Below, one piece after another: positions 52,650 to 63,773 of a stretch of DNA of 64,000 nucleotides. This DNA comes from Metellina segmentata (Eukaryota > Arthropoda > Arachnida > Araneae > Tetragnathidae): NCBI GenBank assembly GCA_947359465.1, contig OX375877.1:73234698-73298697 (forward strand), in the 5' to 3' direction. The translations under genes were made by a program, and so were the position numbers. Every line of letters starts with the position of its first letter. The stretch's first letter is position 1. A model generated the notes under the pieces. The model did no database searches. It saw only the letters and a program-made list of their open reading frames with translations, and was not told where the DNA came from.

Positions 52650-53052
52650 AATGGAATGTTTTATATACAATACTAAAACCATGTTGTATTATGGAATATT
52701 TTATGCACAATAGTAAGACCATGCACAATAATGGAATATGTTATACAATAATGTGACCTAGTATGATAATGAAATACTTTATGTAGAACATAGTAGAACC
52801 ATATGTACAACATAATGGAATAAATTTTGTACCATAAAATGGAATACATTTTGTACCATAAAATAGAATAAATTTTGTACAATAAAATGGAATAAATTTT
52901 GTACAATAAAATGGAATAAATTTTGTACAATAAAATAGTATATATTTTGTGCAATAGTGAAAACCATGTACAATAGTTGAATATTTTATGTACAATAAAA
53001 TATTCATTTCGTAAAAAAGGAACATTTTATGTACAATAATGGAATAATTTAT
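52650..53052. repeat. ~24-bp AT-rich minisatellite
   Basis: TTTTGTACAATAAAATGGAA + TAAA is repeated almost exactly between about 52808 and 52945. More degenerate units (TTTATGTACAATAATGGAAT) extend to either side. Since 24 is a multiple of 3 all minus frames stay open, giving repeats such as YKIYSILL; these are not genes. Confidence 0.93.
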
Positions 53053-54099
53053 AAGTAAAAAAATCCGTTCACTTATGGAAAAGGATTATCTAGATCTATA
53101 AGTCTGTATCTACTTTTATTACATTTTCCTTTTATTTGTTATATTTTTGTATCCTTCTATGTTTATCATTTTTTATCCAAGTATTCTGTTGAAGGTGATG
53201 AATTTTCTATTTGTTAAAGATCTCATCTGTTACACATGGTTTTTTTTTATCAGCAAGTGATTGAATGTCAAGGTAGCTTGCTTAGTTTACTGCTGTAGAA
53301 ATCATTTTTTGATTCTGAGGTATCAAGAAAACACAATTTTGAGAAAGTTTTTATATCTAGAATTCTTTAAAATCAACCACGTTTTTTTAAAATTTATGGA
53401 CCATTTCTTTTGAATATTTTATCATTGATTTTCTGAAACTACATTTTGTTGCTCGAATCTGTGTATTGTGTTATTTGTTAATTTTTTTCTGTGTATTGTG
53501 TTATGCTATTTATTTCTCTTATTTGTTGTGTTTTTTGTGTTTCGTTTTTTTTAATACTGCCAAGAAAAAGTATTTTCTGTGTAATCTAGTATGAATAGGA
53601 AAATAAAAGCACAAAGTATCGAACAAAACTTCGAGCGAACAAACATCTTTTAAGATCACAGTAGATTTTCAAATTCACTCAAATCAATCGTAGAATTGAT
53701 TTAAAAAGAAAATAATCTATATTAAATTTTATATGGACAAGAAAAGAATATTTCAATTACAACAGTTTTTGACCTACTTACATGTTGAACAAAAATCATA
53801 CAGTTGAGGAGTGTAGTAACGTCTACTACAAAAACGTGTTTTTCTCCAGTTGATAATTCTAGACATTTTTATTTCAAAATGTACCCTGCGCATTCGGTTT
53901 TAATTAATTTCATTGAAAATTGTTTCGGATAATCCTTATAATCTGTTGAAAAGTGCAAATGATAAATTCATTCATACTTCTAAATTTGAATATTTTTTTT
54001 TTGAAATGTTGACTGAGTTTTACTTTTTGTTCAAAATTTTACCATTTTGGTACAAAGAGCTTTTTTTTTGCATATGAGTGATACAAAAACCAAATAAAG
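53053..54099. other. No gene recognised
   Basis: Strongly AT-rich with no domain-bearing frame. Possibly upstream intergenic DNA of the gene at 55765. Confidence 0.4.
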
Positions 54100-54113
54100 T
54101 TAATTTATAAACT

Positions 54114-54210
54114 CGGATCTTTCCCTTAAGGGACTGATCATGGACCGTCGCCAATAGCTCGTTGTGTTGCTCTAGTACGACGTTAACTAAAATTACCATT
54201 ACCATTTCCA
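54114..54210 (+). mobile_element. SINE family A, 5'-truncated with TSD
   Basis: CGGATCTTTCCCTTAAGGGA to GACGTTAACTAAAATTACC plus ATTACC repeats. The 14-bp TSD TTAATTTATAAACT lies at 54100-54113 and 54211-54224. It is the insertion nearest to the promoter of the gene at 55765. Confidence 0.94.
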
Positions 54211-54439
54211 TTAATTTATAAACTTTTGTGAGACTTAAAATTTTGACATGAAAAATTAATGCGCATGGAACCTAATTATACCTAGTTTTTTAAAATTGTT
54301 GCCCTATTTTAATGTAATAAAAGTATCGCAATAAAACTATTTCTGAACTAAATTTCTTCGTTTCTTAGCAGAAAAAAAAACAAAAACAATTAGTGCAAAT
54401 TTTATAGCAAGCAGCTAATAATTGCAAAAGTTTGTTTTG

Positions 54440-55764
54440 AATGTCCCCTGTCCTCTTTTTGTTTGCAAGGGTGTTTTGGAATTCGCAAACGCGAACAAAC
54501 GAGGATAAACAAAGTTATCCCTCAATTTGTAAAGTTCTCTTCCGAGCATAACACGTGTCGTTCTACGTGTATATTCGACGTCCATACATTAGCGAAAGGT
54601 CTTGGACGAGAGAAAATTCTCTCCAACCTCACAAGTCTCCTCATAAAACACAGTGTTTCTTTCTTTTGAATTCTCCTCCCCTCTCCCCCACGAAATGTTA
54701 AAAAAATCTAATTCTACAACCGGCAACAACAACTGCCAGCGCGGTGCACGCCGGGACTCCTCCTTATCGCCAGCTCCCAAGGTCACCGACCGAAATTCTC
54801 TTCCACGATGTGTCAGCTTTTCTAACCTTCGTTTGCCCTCCCCGCCGCTGTCATTCCTTTCTTCCGATTTGGAATGTCAAATGGAACGATTTAATTCCAC
54901 AAAAGATCGTCCGGGGGTTTAATATCGTCACATTTTAGAGTAAAGTCCAGCACGATCGGAGGTCGGTTTTTGTTACGGAATTCTGGTGTCGGTTTTGTGC
55001 GGTCTAAGAACGGGGAGTGAGCGCGGAGAAAGGAATGGGTGTAAACATGTTTACAGTTGCAACATGGCGTGCGGTCGAATGTCGACAGACTGATTGACGC
55101 AATCCGGTGTCGCTCTTTTCTTTTATTCCTTTGCCTATTCGTTCCAAAGCCTTCGAAATCGCGAAAACCGGCGGATATTTACACCAGTTTTTGCCGGGAA
55201 TCGCAGGGCCCCGATATCTTTAGGTTTTTCCGGCATCCGGCTTTTCGCCTACGTTTTTTGACAAGCCGGTCGCGCGTGGCCAATGGGAGTGTAGCGGCGC
55301 TCGGCCAATCGCGCCGCGAGGACAAGCTCACGTGGGTTTGTTGACGTAGCGCCCCGGCCGGCTCTTCTCTCGCATCCAGCAGAACGAGTCAAGCGCCGAC
55401 AGCAACTGCCAGAGAGTTTCAAAACCTCGTGTGATCGCGACTATTTTTTTTTCTGAAAAACTTCAAAACCCCGACTTTGGAATTGTTTTCTTCCGTGTTA
55501 GTTTAATTGTCGTTTTCTTCATCAATTCTGCACATCACAGTTTCTTGTGATTTGAACAATTTTGTTCGAAAAAGTTTTTTTTTTCCGTTTCAACTTCGGA
55601 ATTTTTTTTTCCGCGTTAGTTTAGTTGTCGTTTGCTTCGTTAATTCTCTACTTCAGAATCGTTTCTTGTGATTTGGCATACCGTTTCATTCCGAGTAACG
55701 GTTGTTTTTTAATTATCGTCTGGCACTTATGGAATTCTCAAGGGACTCGGGTTTCCTGTGAGCC
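54440..55764 (+). promoter_or_regulatory. Promoter and 5' UTR of the Glut4EF-like gene
   Basis: GC and CpG content rise sharply from about 54480 and peak at 55260-55420. Within that peak are two CCAAT boxes (55280-55284 and 55305-55309), an E-box CACGTG (55329-55334) and a CRE-like TGACGT (55342-55347). No TATA box is obvious, as in CpG-type promoters. The 5' UTR probably starts within about 55350-55450, because the following ~330 bp are T-rich, pyrimidine-stretch-rich and without a long frame. The UTR contains an imperfect tandem duplication (55470-55676). The exact start site cannot be read from sequence alone, and an upstream non-coding exon is possible. Confidence 0.65.
55470..55676 (+). 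repeat. Imperfect tandem duplication in 5' UTR
   Basis: GACTTTGGAATTG, GTGTTAGTTTAATTGTCGTT and TTTCTTGTGATTTG (55473-55554) recur as CAACTTCGGAATTTT, GCGTTAGTTTAGTTGTCGTT and TTTCTTGTGATTTG (55593-55676). The period is about 122 bp. Confidence 0.88.
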
Positions 55765-56255
55765 ATGTCGACGGGCAAGCGTCTGGCCAAGCGGTCGATC
55801 TTGGGCACCCGGGTGTGTGCCCCCAATGCACAGGGGCTGTTCGTGCCGGGCGTGATCCAGGCGACCCGGACGGACGACCACAGGAGCGTGTATAGCGTGT
55901 GCCTGGACGACAAGACGGTGGCCGAGTACCACCAGGGCGACCTGGTGGGGTCAGGCTTCCGTAACGTGATGGACGTGGTTCTGCAGCGTAGTCAAAGGGT
56001 GTTCGTCACCCACAACGGTCGAGAAGTGAAGGGGGTGGTATGCGACCACCGGCCGGACACCGACGACGTCGAGCTCAGCCTCCCCTCCGTGGGACTCGTG
56101 CTCAAGAAGAGACTCGAGGAGATCCGGTTGATCGAGAGCCGGAAGTCAGCTCGGTTACTGGACTCGGACACGGATTATTCGCGCCTGGCCGATGGTCAAC
56201 CGGAACCAAGAAGGAGAGCCTCCTCCCTCAGTATAGACGTACCTTACGGACAGGG
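55765..56255 (+). CDS. Glut4EF: Glut4EF / ZNF704-ZNF395-like factor, first coding exon
   Basis: Encodes the N terminus (163 complete codons plus two bases) of a nuclear C2H2 zinc-finger transcription factor of the Glut4EF / ZNF704 / ZNF395 / SLC2A4RG group. Seen in the sequence: MSTGKRLAKR start; a beta-rich N-terminal domain (about residues 13-115) with GTRVCAP, PGVIQAT, GDLVGSGF and VFVTHNGREVKG; a conserved linker KKRLEEIRLIESRKSAR then LLDSDTDYSRLAD (114-143); and a serine-rich RRRASSLSIDVP (149-160). The start is firm, because TGA lies in frame two codons upstream (55759-55761). The exon ends CAGGG/GTAAG at 55255+1000 = 56255/56256, and reading on gives an immediate stop, so splicing is required. 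GC content is far above the flanks. The zinc fingers must lie in exons beyond 64000. The family is recognised from memory; the exact orthologue name is inferred. Confidence 0.85.
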
Positions 56256-56361
56256 GTAAGAAACATTCTATATTCTATACTGCTCTTGTTCCTCAAACTA
56301 ACATAGTATTCTATAATCCGTAAACGTCATCAAATTTCCAAAGTTCAACTGACATAATAAA

Positions 56362-56435
56362 TGGCCTTGTAGCCGCGTAGTTAACGCCGTGTCCCTTGGT
56401 TCTACAGGCTCAGGATTCGAACCAAGGTCGTGGAA
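56362..56435 (+). other. tRNA-like sequence, probably a SINE head
   Basis: GGCCTTGTAGCCGCGTAGTT (A-box-like TAGCCGCGTAGTTAACG) and GCTCAGGATTCGAACCAAGG (B box GATTCGAACC) are about the right distance apart for an internal Pol III promoter. Cloverleaf stems are not convincing. The following ~120 bp (to about 56540) could be its body. It is distinct from families A-C. Confidence 0.5.
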
Positions 56436-57319
56436 ATGGATGTTCGGAATCCACCCTTTTAAGTCGTATAGTGCCGGTCTAATTAACTCTCGTGTTCCAA
56501 AAGATGAGAGTAGTACGGCAAACCAAATGAAAAAGGGCCCATTCTCTAAAATTTAATGCGCATTTTATATACAGTTTTAACGGTCTCGGTAATTAAAGGA
56601 ATGTGATGTTGATACCTGGATACGAATTTTGTATTGGTTGCAATTGCTGAAAAGTGTTGCATTAAGGTCATAATGGCTCAATTTCCACAAAAAATTCGAA
56701 AAGCGAATTAATGATATATATTGGAGAAATGCAATTTGATGGTATTCAAATGGCTAATGTCTGAATTTTATTACTTCCTTCTATTGCAAATAATAGAAGT
56801 TGATGTGTTTAGTTACACGTTAGTTTTTATCAAAATATGCAGCAGTCCCGTTTTCATAAATTTAAAAAACCATGTTTACATGAATTTTTTGAATTTTAGA
56901 AAATTGGTTTCACGGTGCTGATTTACTGCGTGGTAATAGCTCAGTTCTAAACGACTTGTTCAAATAGGAATTTTGTACAGCGTGCATTATTTCGGAAACT
57001 TCCGAAAATCTTTCTAAAGAATTACACAAACCCAAAACTTTAAAAAACCCTTGGAAAAGGTACATAATTGTTTGCAGAGAAAAATATTGCAATGGAATAA
57101 AAATGTTATTCTTTTTGAGATTGTTTTTGAATAAGAAATCATGACTGAGTTTTTGTAAGTTTAGTGATGATCTGAATTTTTTTATTGCATAATTACAGTT
57201 TTAATAAAATTATTGCCCGAAAAATAGACTATGAACATTGTTTGCATGTGCATTTTTAGTTTACATATTTATTGTAATATGCAAAAAGTTGTACGCATGT
57301 GTGAAAAAAAATTCCATCA

Positions 57320-57660
57320 CTACGGCAAACATTCGAGCGTCCTTCCTATTAAGGGATCGAGCATGTCTCTGACCTGGAACATGAACTCCATGAAACTACA
57401 GGTCCCCCGTGGTGCTATTTTTAAAATATTTTCGCTCCCTTTTAAAAATAACGTCTGCACAGGTTGCTTGTTTGTGTTCGCTCCCGGACCGGCGAGATGA
57501 CAGGCTGCAATGTAGGTCAGAACTGTCACAAGTTGTGCGGCTGGCCCTGGCAACAGCAGGCTCGCTCCTATTTGTTGCCTTCCCAGCCGGTCACGGCGGC
57601 TCAAAATAAACTGCGCCGGAAACTCGCGCTTGTTTTATTGGATTACGGAGGAGGGCTTGA
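57320..57660. other. GC-richer intronic segment, unrecognised
   Basis: Overlapping frames on both strands stay open for 60-94 codons. GGCCCTGGCAACAGCAGG (57543) and GGTCACGGCGGC (57590) suggest a conserved or regulatory element, but no domain or splice-bounded exon is evident. Confidence 0.35.
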
Positions 57661-57718
57661 TTGAAAATACTTTTCATGCTTTGGGAACGCGCCTCCTGCA
57701 TTTTCTAATCCTACATCT

Positions 57719-57965
57719 GTTGTTCTTATTCTAATGTATTCAAAATAAGTTGGAAAGCGATTTATTTTAGAATATTCTGTTTACAAATCGAACCGGTTTA
57801 TAGTCTGCTGTTCTTGCAAATGTATTGAAAATAAGGAAAAAAAAGCTTTTTATTCTGTTATATTTTGTATGCAAATCGAATCGGTTTATCGTTTGCTCTT
57901 CTTGAAAATGTATGAAAATAATTTAGATAGCGGTTTATTTTGGAATATTTTGTTAAATTGATCTT
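57719..57965 (+). repeat. ~88-bp tandem repeat in intron
   Basis: Units begin TGTTCTTATTCTAATGTATT, TGTTCTTGCAAATGTATTGA and TCTTCTTGAAAATGTATGAA. The first two contain GCAAATCGAATCGGTTTAT or ACAAATCGAACCGGTTTAT. About 2.8 diverged copies. Confidence 0.85.
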
Positions 57966-60278
57966 GCATATCTATTTGGAAATTTTAGAAAACGATTAAT
58001 TTTGGAGTTACGAGTTCATAAACTCTTCCTATAGATTGTCTTGCAACACATGGATAGTTAAATATTCTATCTGATTTATATCTATTATTGTCCAATTACT
58101 GATTTCTTAAAAGTTAAATAATTTATAGAATATAATTGAAAAATTAAAAAAAAATCTGTCTTTTCTACTTATTCGAGTTCTGTGTCCACTAGACATGAAA
58201 TACTTAATCGTCATTGGCGATTGAAATTTATTCTTGTGAATAAATTTTAAAAATATCCTAGAAGTTCTCTAACTTCGGAAGACAAAACTTATTGCGAGGT
58301 ACACTTTTTTTAACTAAAAGCGAAAACAAACATATTGTTTAAATATTTAATAAATAAATATAATAATTTACTATAAGTGCACGATAAAAATATTATTTTA
58401 ACTTTTTGAATATTTTATTCATTTGATAAATTCGCAAACAAAAATTTAGTATAGAGGTTTTATGTTTGGAATTTTTTCTGCATAATCTATGAGTTGCATT
58501 CGAAACAAATGCTATAGTTATTATGCCGATATGTTTTCTTTACAAATATAAAGTTATGAAAGTAGATGACAAATTTTAGGGTTTATAAAATGCAAGATAA
58601 GTTTCAACTGACACATGAGAATCGAATAGTGTATTTCTGATAATAAATTTCCATTTTGAATCAAGTATGAATAAAAACATATTCGGGTGAAGTTAGATAT
58701 TACACGCGTTTGTTATATTGATAAATTGCAGAATTCCATAGTTTGCTGCATTTTTTTTATTTTACATATTCTTTTACATTCAATTAATAAAATATTTGTA
58801 TTCAAATGAAGACAAATTTCAACACAAAAGAATTTCTAAAGTTATCTCGATTTCTTGTCACTCAAAACATCTATCAATATACACCTTTTCTTTTCCCTCT
58901 ATCACCTATTCGAATCAAATCTCTATTGATCGTTTTATAAAGACGAAAAACTGTTTTCTAATTGGATTGCAGTTGGTATACAATAGAGAAAAAAAACCAC
59001 CCCTATCAAGCTCTCAATCTAGATTAAAACGAAAGCGTTCTGTGTGTCCATGCAAAAGACATTCCCGGCGCGAGAAAGGAGTTTGCCAAGAAGGAATAAA
59101 AAAAACAAGAAGAAACCCGGTTCTCTTCGGCACACAGAGAAAACCGACACCAAGGTAGCGTTGTGAAACGTGCTGTGCCCTAAATTCTAAACAAGGTCAA
59201 CTTCCACAAGTGTTATGGTCCAAAACCATCAGTGTCCTAAAATCATATTAAAAAGATGCTGTAAAAAAGGATTAGGGGAAAAAAAAGCTGGACGCGAGCT
59301 GTCACTGAGAAACAGGTTTTTTCTCCACCGATTACCGCCTATGCTGTCTCTCTTCCAATAACTATCTTCCAATTTGAATGTTTATCGTTTGGTCTGAAAA
59401 TGAATTCGCGAAGAATGAAACGTAAATTAATCATATCGAGGATTGTTTTTTTCTTGTGATGTTTAATTTCCTTTCGACCCTCGTGGCAGTGTTCTAATTA
59501 GAAAACGATAAGTAATGTCACCAATCTGGATCTAAGTCGTTCGATAAGAAAGTTATAAGGGTTTGGGTGAAAATTCCTTGGGCTCGATCTGTCAAAAGAG
59601 GCGTTCGATTTATTTGCTCGACATTATTTCGAAAAGGTTGTTTGGCAGCGAAACGAAAAAAGTTCGGAGTTCCCAAATCGTTCTTTTTTGCTTCTGCTTC
59701 CGGAATATTCATTTGGCTTCCGATGGTATCGCAACGACAGCGAGTTTTAAAAAATGCCTTTGTTTTACGCGTATTCAACTAAAAATTAAATCTAAAATTA
59801 TACACATGTTTTCGAATTGATAAAAAATTATTCTTGTTACAAATACGTATTTTAAAATTTTAATTATGTTTATTCAAGCAATTATAAAACTTGATTCTGG
59901 CTTGAAACAATCCTAAAACTAGATTTTAGCTTAAAACAATCATGGTTGCAAGTACTTAAAAATACTTTTCACTTATCATTGTAACCAACACGTTGCAATG
60001 CCGTTTTTTGTAATAATGCAGAAGAAAGTGGAAAGAAATCACTCATTTTTTATTGTTCTATCACTACAGAAAAATTTATCGAATATTAAAATTTTTTTCG
60101 ATGTATGTTGAATTAATAATTTTATCAAAACATATAAACCAAACTTGGAATTTCTATAATCAGCAAAAAAATTTTTTCCTTCGAGTGAACAATTAATTCT
60201 TGTAATGTAATAGGTACCATGTGTCTTCGTAAAAGTCTTTTACAAATAATTGATATTTATTCCAAATGTTCAAGCGGG

Positions 60279-60460
60279 CCGCGGTAGCCTACTTGGTAGA
60301 GCCGCGAGTTTGCAGAGGGTTGCTAAGGTGTTGACTTAGTTGCTGTGATTCAAAATCACGAGGTGTTTTTCTTGTATATTTCTCTTCGGGATTGATTCCT
60401 AACTGTCACCAATAGCCCGTTGTGTTGCATCAGTGAGACGTTAATTAAACAACTACCTAC
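60279..60460 (+). mobile_element. SINE family B/C chimera or deletion copy
   Basis: The head GGGCCGCGGTAGCCTACTTG + GTAGAGCCGCGAGTTTGCAG looks like a tRNA head of B type. After GGGTTGC it joins directly to the 3' part of family C (CTAAGGTGTTGACTTAG, ATTCAAAATCACGAGGTG, GACGTTAATTAAACAAC, TACCTACC). Either an internal deletion or template switching between families. Confidence 0.78.
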
Positions 60461-62304
60461 CAAATATACAAGTACAGGACATAATTTCGAAATTTTAGTT
60501 GTATTGATTGCGACCGTTTTGAATGTGATGCCATTATGAGAAAGAGAGCTGGGTGCGTGAAGAAAGCGCAAATAGCGATGCATTTCCCCAGCTGTCATTG
60601 CATAATGTGAGGCTGTGTCAATGGAGCACTTCTTATTCCATATACTTCTCCATTTTGTCCTTAATAAAACCTAGGCTATCCAAAAACTGGACTAAGGTTT
60701 TATTTGTATCCTTGACGTTTATATTAGCTTTTCTCCCTCCAAAAAAAAGAAGCTTATCGTTTCTTGGAAGATCGTCATTATGTTATTACTTTTCCTAAAT
60801 GGGTCGAATATCGTTTGTAGCTTTAAATGGAACTTCAATATACTTTTTTCGAAAATAAAAATAAAGTTATTATTTGAATCTAAAAAATCGAGTTTTCAAA
60901 TAAAAGTGAGTAAAATAAAGTAGCAAATTGAATGTGGAATAACAGACTAAAGGAAAATTATCATTTGATGGAACAAAAGAATACAGATTAAAATTTAAAA
61001 TGGAATTGAAAAGCTTAATCTTAAAGAACGACATAATTTTATCAATTCTATTTTTCCTTTTTATTTAGACTTTTGTCGAAAATGCAGAAGAAAATAGAAT
61101 TTGTTTCCTACATACAAAATTAAAATTTATATGAGTAAGTGTCTTTTTCCAGATCTAGCATTCAAAGTACTAAATGGTTTTTATACCACTAATTGTTTCT
61201 ATTTTGTGTTAATAAAACCAAGCTATTTTTGGGAACTTCTGCAAAAAAAAATGTATGCAAACTATGCTGATTACATAAACGGAAATTATCTCATCTCCTT
61301 ATCTAGAAAATCAAATCTAACATGCAATAATTGACTGATAATGCCGGTATGTCTACCATATCGACTTTTGTCAGCCAAGCTTGATTGCTTTTATTGTTCA
61401 GTGAAATATGTCATGACTTGATGTCATCATCCTGAATTATCAATAACGATACTGATTAATAATTGACAATGACAGTTCATTCTCTCAAGAGATGAAGTCA
61501 CGCAGAGTTGTGAAACGAAGTTAAAAAGAAGTAATAATAATAATGAAATATAATAATCAGTGAAGAGTCGGAAAAAATTTTGAACTGCGATAAGAGTGGA
61601 TTTAAAAAAATTATCAGCTATGTCGAAAATAAATCACGGATAAACAAAATCTAAAGCAAGAAAAAAGTTCCGTTCCATTCAAAATAAACTTCAAAAATCT
61701 TCCTCGATCAAATCGATGATTCAATCCGTTCTTTTATCAAAAAAAAATTTAATTGCAGTGATTTTGCTTTAAATAAAACAAACCAATTAACCTTGAAAAA
61801 GTTTTATGCGAGATCGTATTGATTTGAGTGGCTTCGGCTGGTACTGGAAACAGCTGTTTAATGGCGTAAAGAACAGTGCGCGTTTCCGTCACACGGCTAG
61901 GTTTCCTTTTATTATTATGGCAATACCGATTCCAATCTACGTCACTGATTGACGTCACGGCCGATCGCCTCATCTACCGTTCGGTTGCACCTGCGCCTTA
62001 TTACGTGGGAAACTTCAAGCTTAGATTGTAGAAATATGCCACTCGGAAATGACATGCATGCGTTTTATTGGAATATTTGGGAACGGAATTGTTATTTTCA
62101 TGGTCAGTGGAACGTGGAACGATTCTGATTGAGTTCTCAGACTCGCAGGTTCTTTTGGCTTATTTTGTCGATGTATGAGTTCATTACTGTTTCAAAATTT
62201 TAAACACTACACACTCGATTTCAAATTTTAAAAAGACATTTCAACAGTTTTTAGACGTTTTTCAAACAGAAATGATTTTAAAGAAGAAAATTTAGTGTAA
62301 GTAG

Positions 62305-62430
62305 AAGGTAATAATGTAATGATAAAAAAGATAACAATCTAAGTGAAAAATAAGTAAGGTAATAATGTAATGATAAGATAACAATATAAGTGAAAAATAA
62401 GTAAGATAATAAGGTAATAATCTAGTAAAA
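62305..62430. repeat. ~58-bp AT-rich tandem repeat
   Basis: AAGGTAATAATGTAATGATA, AGATAACAATCTAAGTG and AAAAATAAGT recur about twice and a half with small indels. Confidence 0.85.
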
Positions 62431-63049
62431 ATTGTTGTAAATACTTGATCCTTTTTTCTTGTGTTATTGTTATCCACATAATTTATAATTAAAATTTATG
62501 TTGTTGGTTGAGTTAAGATGTCTGCAAGTGGAGAAATATATAATAAATAACAAAATTTAGATGGTTAAATAATCAAATTGTGATCCTAATCAACTGTCGA
62601 ACGTAAGAGGTTCAGGCCAAAAACCCGTCTGAATAGTAAGTCCAATAGCTAATTACTAATTCGAAGCACGCGTTCCGAAAATGGATTTTTTTTGACAAAA
62701 TATGAACAAAACTATGAACCACATAAAAATATTATAATAGGAGCTTTAAATACATTTTTTGTTATCTAAAATTCCTTATTTCCCTCCGAATCCCTCAAAA
62801 ATTCTGTGATTTTAGAAGAAAATGAAAAATTTTATTTAAACAAAATTTGTGTGGTGTGTGCGAAATCTCTACTTTTTACAACTCGCATTAATATTGTACA
62901 GCCAACAAAAGTTATTGAAAATTCAAAAAATATTCTACATTCTAAAAAATTTAAAAATTCTAAAAAATGTAAAATAAAAAAAAATTTAAAAATATTTTTT
63001 TTTTACGAAATTTCTAAAAACTGCAAGATCCAGAGGCTGCAAAAAACAC

Positions 63050-63390
63050 AAAAAAAAATTGAAGAAAAGAAAGCTGCCCATGAAATCGTTTGCATAACCG
63101 GCGAACGAAAAATACCGGCAGGACGCGTGAGGTTTGTTTTCCTGCAGTGCAAACAAAGCCGGCATCGCAATGTTGTGGCCGGAGTCAGCTGTTCCCGGCG
63201 CATGCGCTGCTGCAGTGAACAGCTGACTCGTACCGCTACCTTGTTTTCCAGCGCGGCTCGATTCCACCGGAGGGGAGGCCGGCCTGTCAGTGCGCCGGGC
63301 GACGTTCTCCGGCAGGGAAGGCTGCGCTGTAGGGGCCCTGTCGGAATGCCGCTGTCTTTTCAGCCACTGGAAACCTCGCCTTTTAGAGCA
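63050..63390. promoter_or_regulatory. CpG-rich intronic island with long inverted repeat
   Basis: An abrupt GC- and CpG-rich block in AT-rich intron. It holds the perfect 13-bp inverted repeat GAGTCAGCTGTTC (63182-63194) / GAACAGCTGACTC (63217-63229), each arm with a CAGCTG E-box. The 22-bp loop contains GCGCATGCGC (63198-63207), an NRF1-type site. The composition suggests an alternative promoter or enhancer of the host gene. The long frame across it (62806-63456) mixes poly-lysine AT-rich translation with island sequence and is not a recognised protein. Confidence 0.55.
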
Positions 63391-63520
63391 ATGGGAATTC
63401 GAACAAGTGGTTTTTCTTGCATTTTTGCAAACTATACTTTAATCAAGTGCACTTGATTGCTTTTGTCGTTTTTGATTAATCCTCTGAGCATCGCTAGATT
63501 TTCTCCATAACACACACTTA

Positions 63521-63773
63521 GAGGTTGTTTCGACTAAGTATCTCGTCTTTAGTAAAGCTTACCAGATTTAATTGGACGAGTTATCACGTCATAAGTAAAG
63601 CTCACCTAATTTTGTTGGACGAGATATCTCGTCATAAGTAAAGTTTTCCAGATTTTGTTGGACGAGATATCTCGTCATAAGTAAAGTTTTCCAGATTTTG
63701 TTGGACGAGATATCTCGTCATTTGAAAAATTGGTCTGATCTTGATGAATGAGATGCCTCGTCGAAACCACTTG
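63521..63773. repeat. Palindrome-array repeat, family P, copy 5
   Basis: The most regular copy. ACGAGATATCTCGT occurs exactly at 63619, 63662 and 63705 (period 43 bp), with degenerate units to either side. The spacer is CATAAGTAAAGTTTTCCAGA + TTTTGTTGG. The ends are GAGGTTGTTTCGAC and GTCGAAACCACTTG, inverted relative to each other. Confidence 0.88.

Noticed and set aside
62806..63456. 216-codon open frame on the plus strand
   Set aside because: First half is lysine/isoleucine-rich AT translation and the second half comes from the CpG island; no domain, and no ortholog-like feature is visible.
63521..63773. Regular palindromes with spacers, resembling a CRISPR-like array
   Set aside because: The spacers are themselves repeated and the same unit is dispersed in five other places; it is an interspersed repeat.
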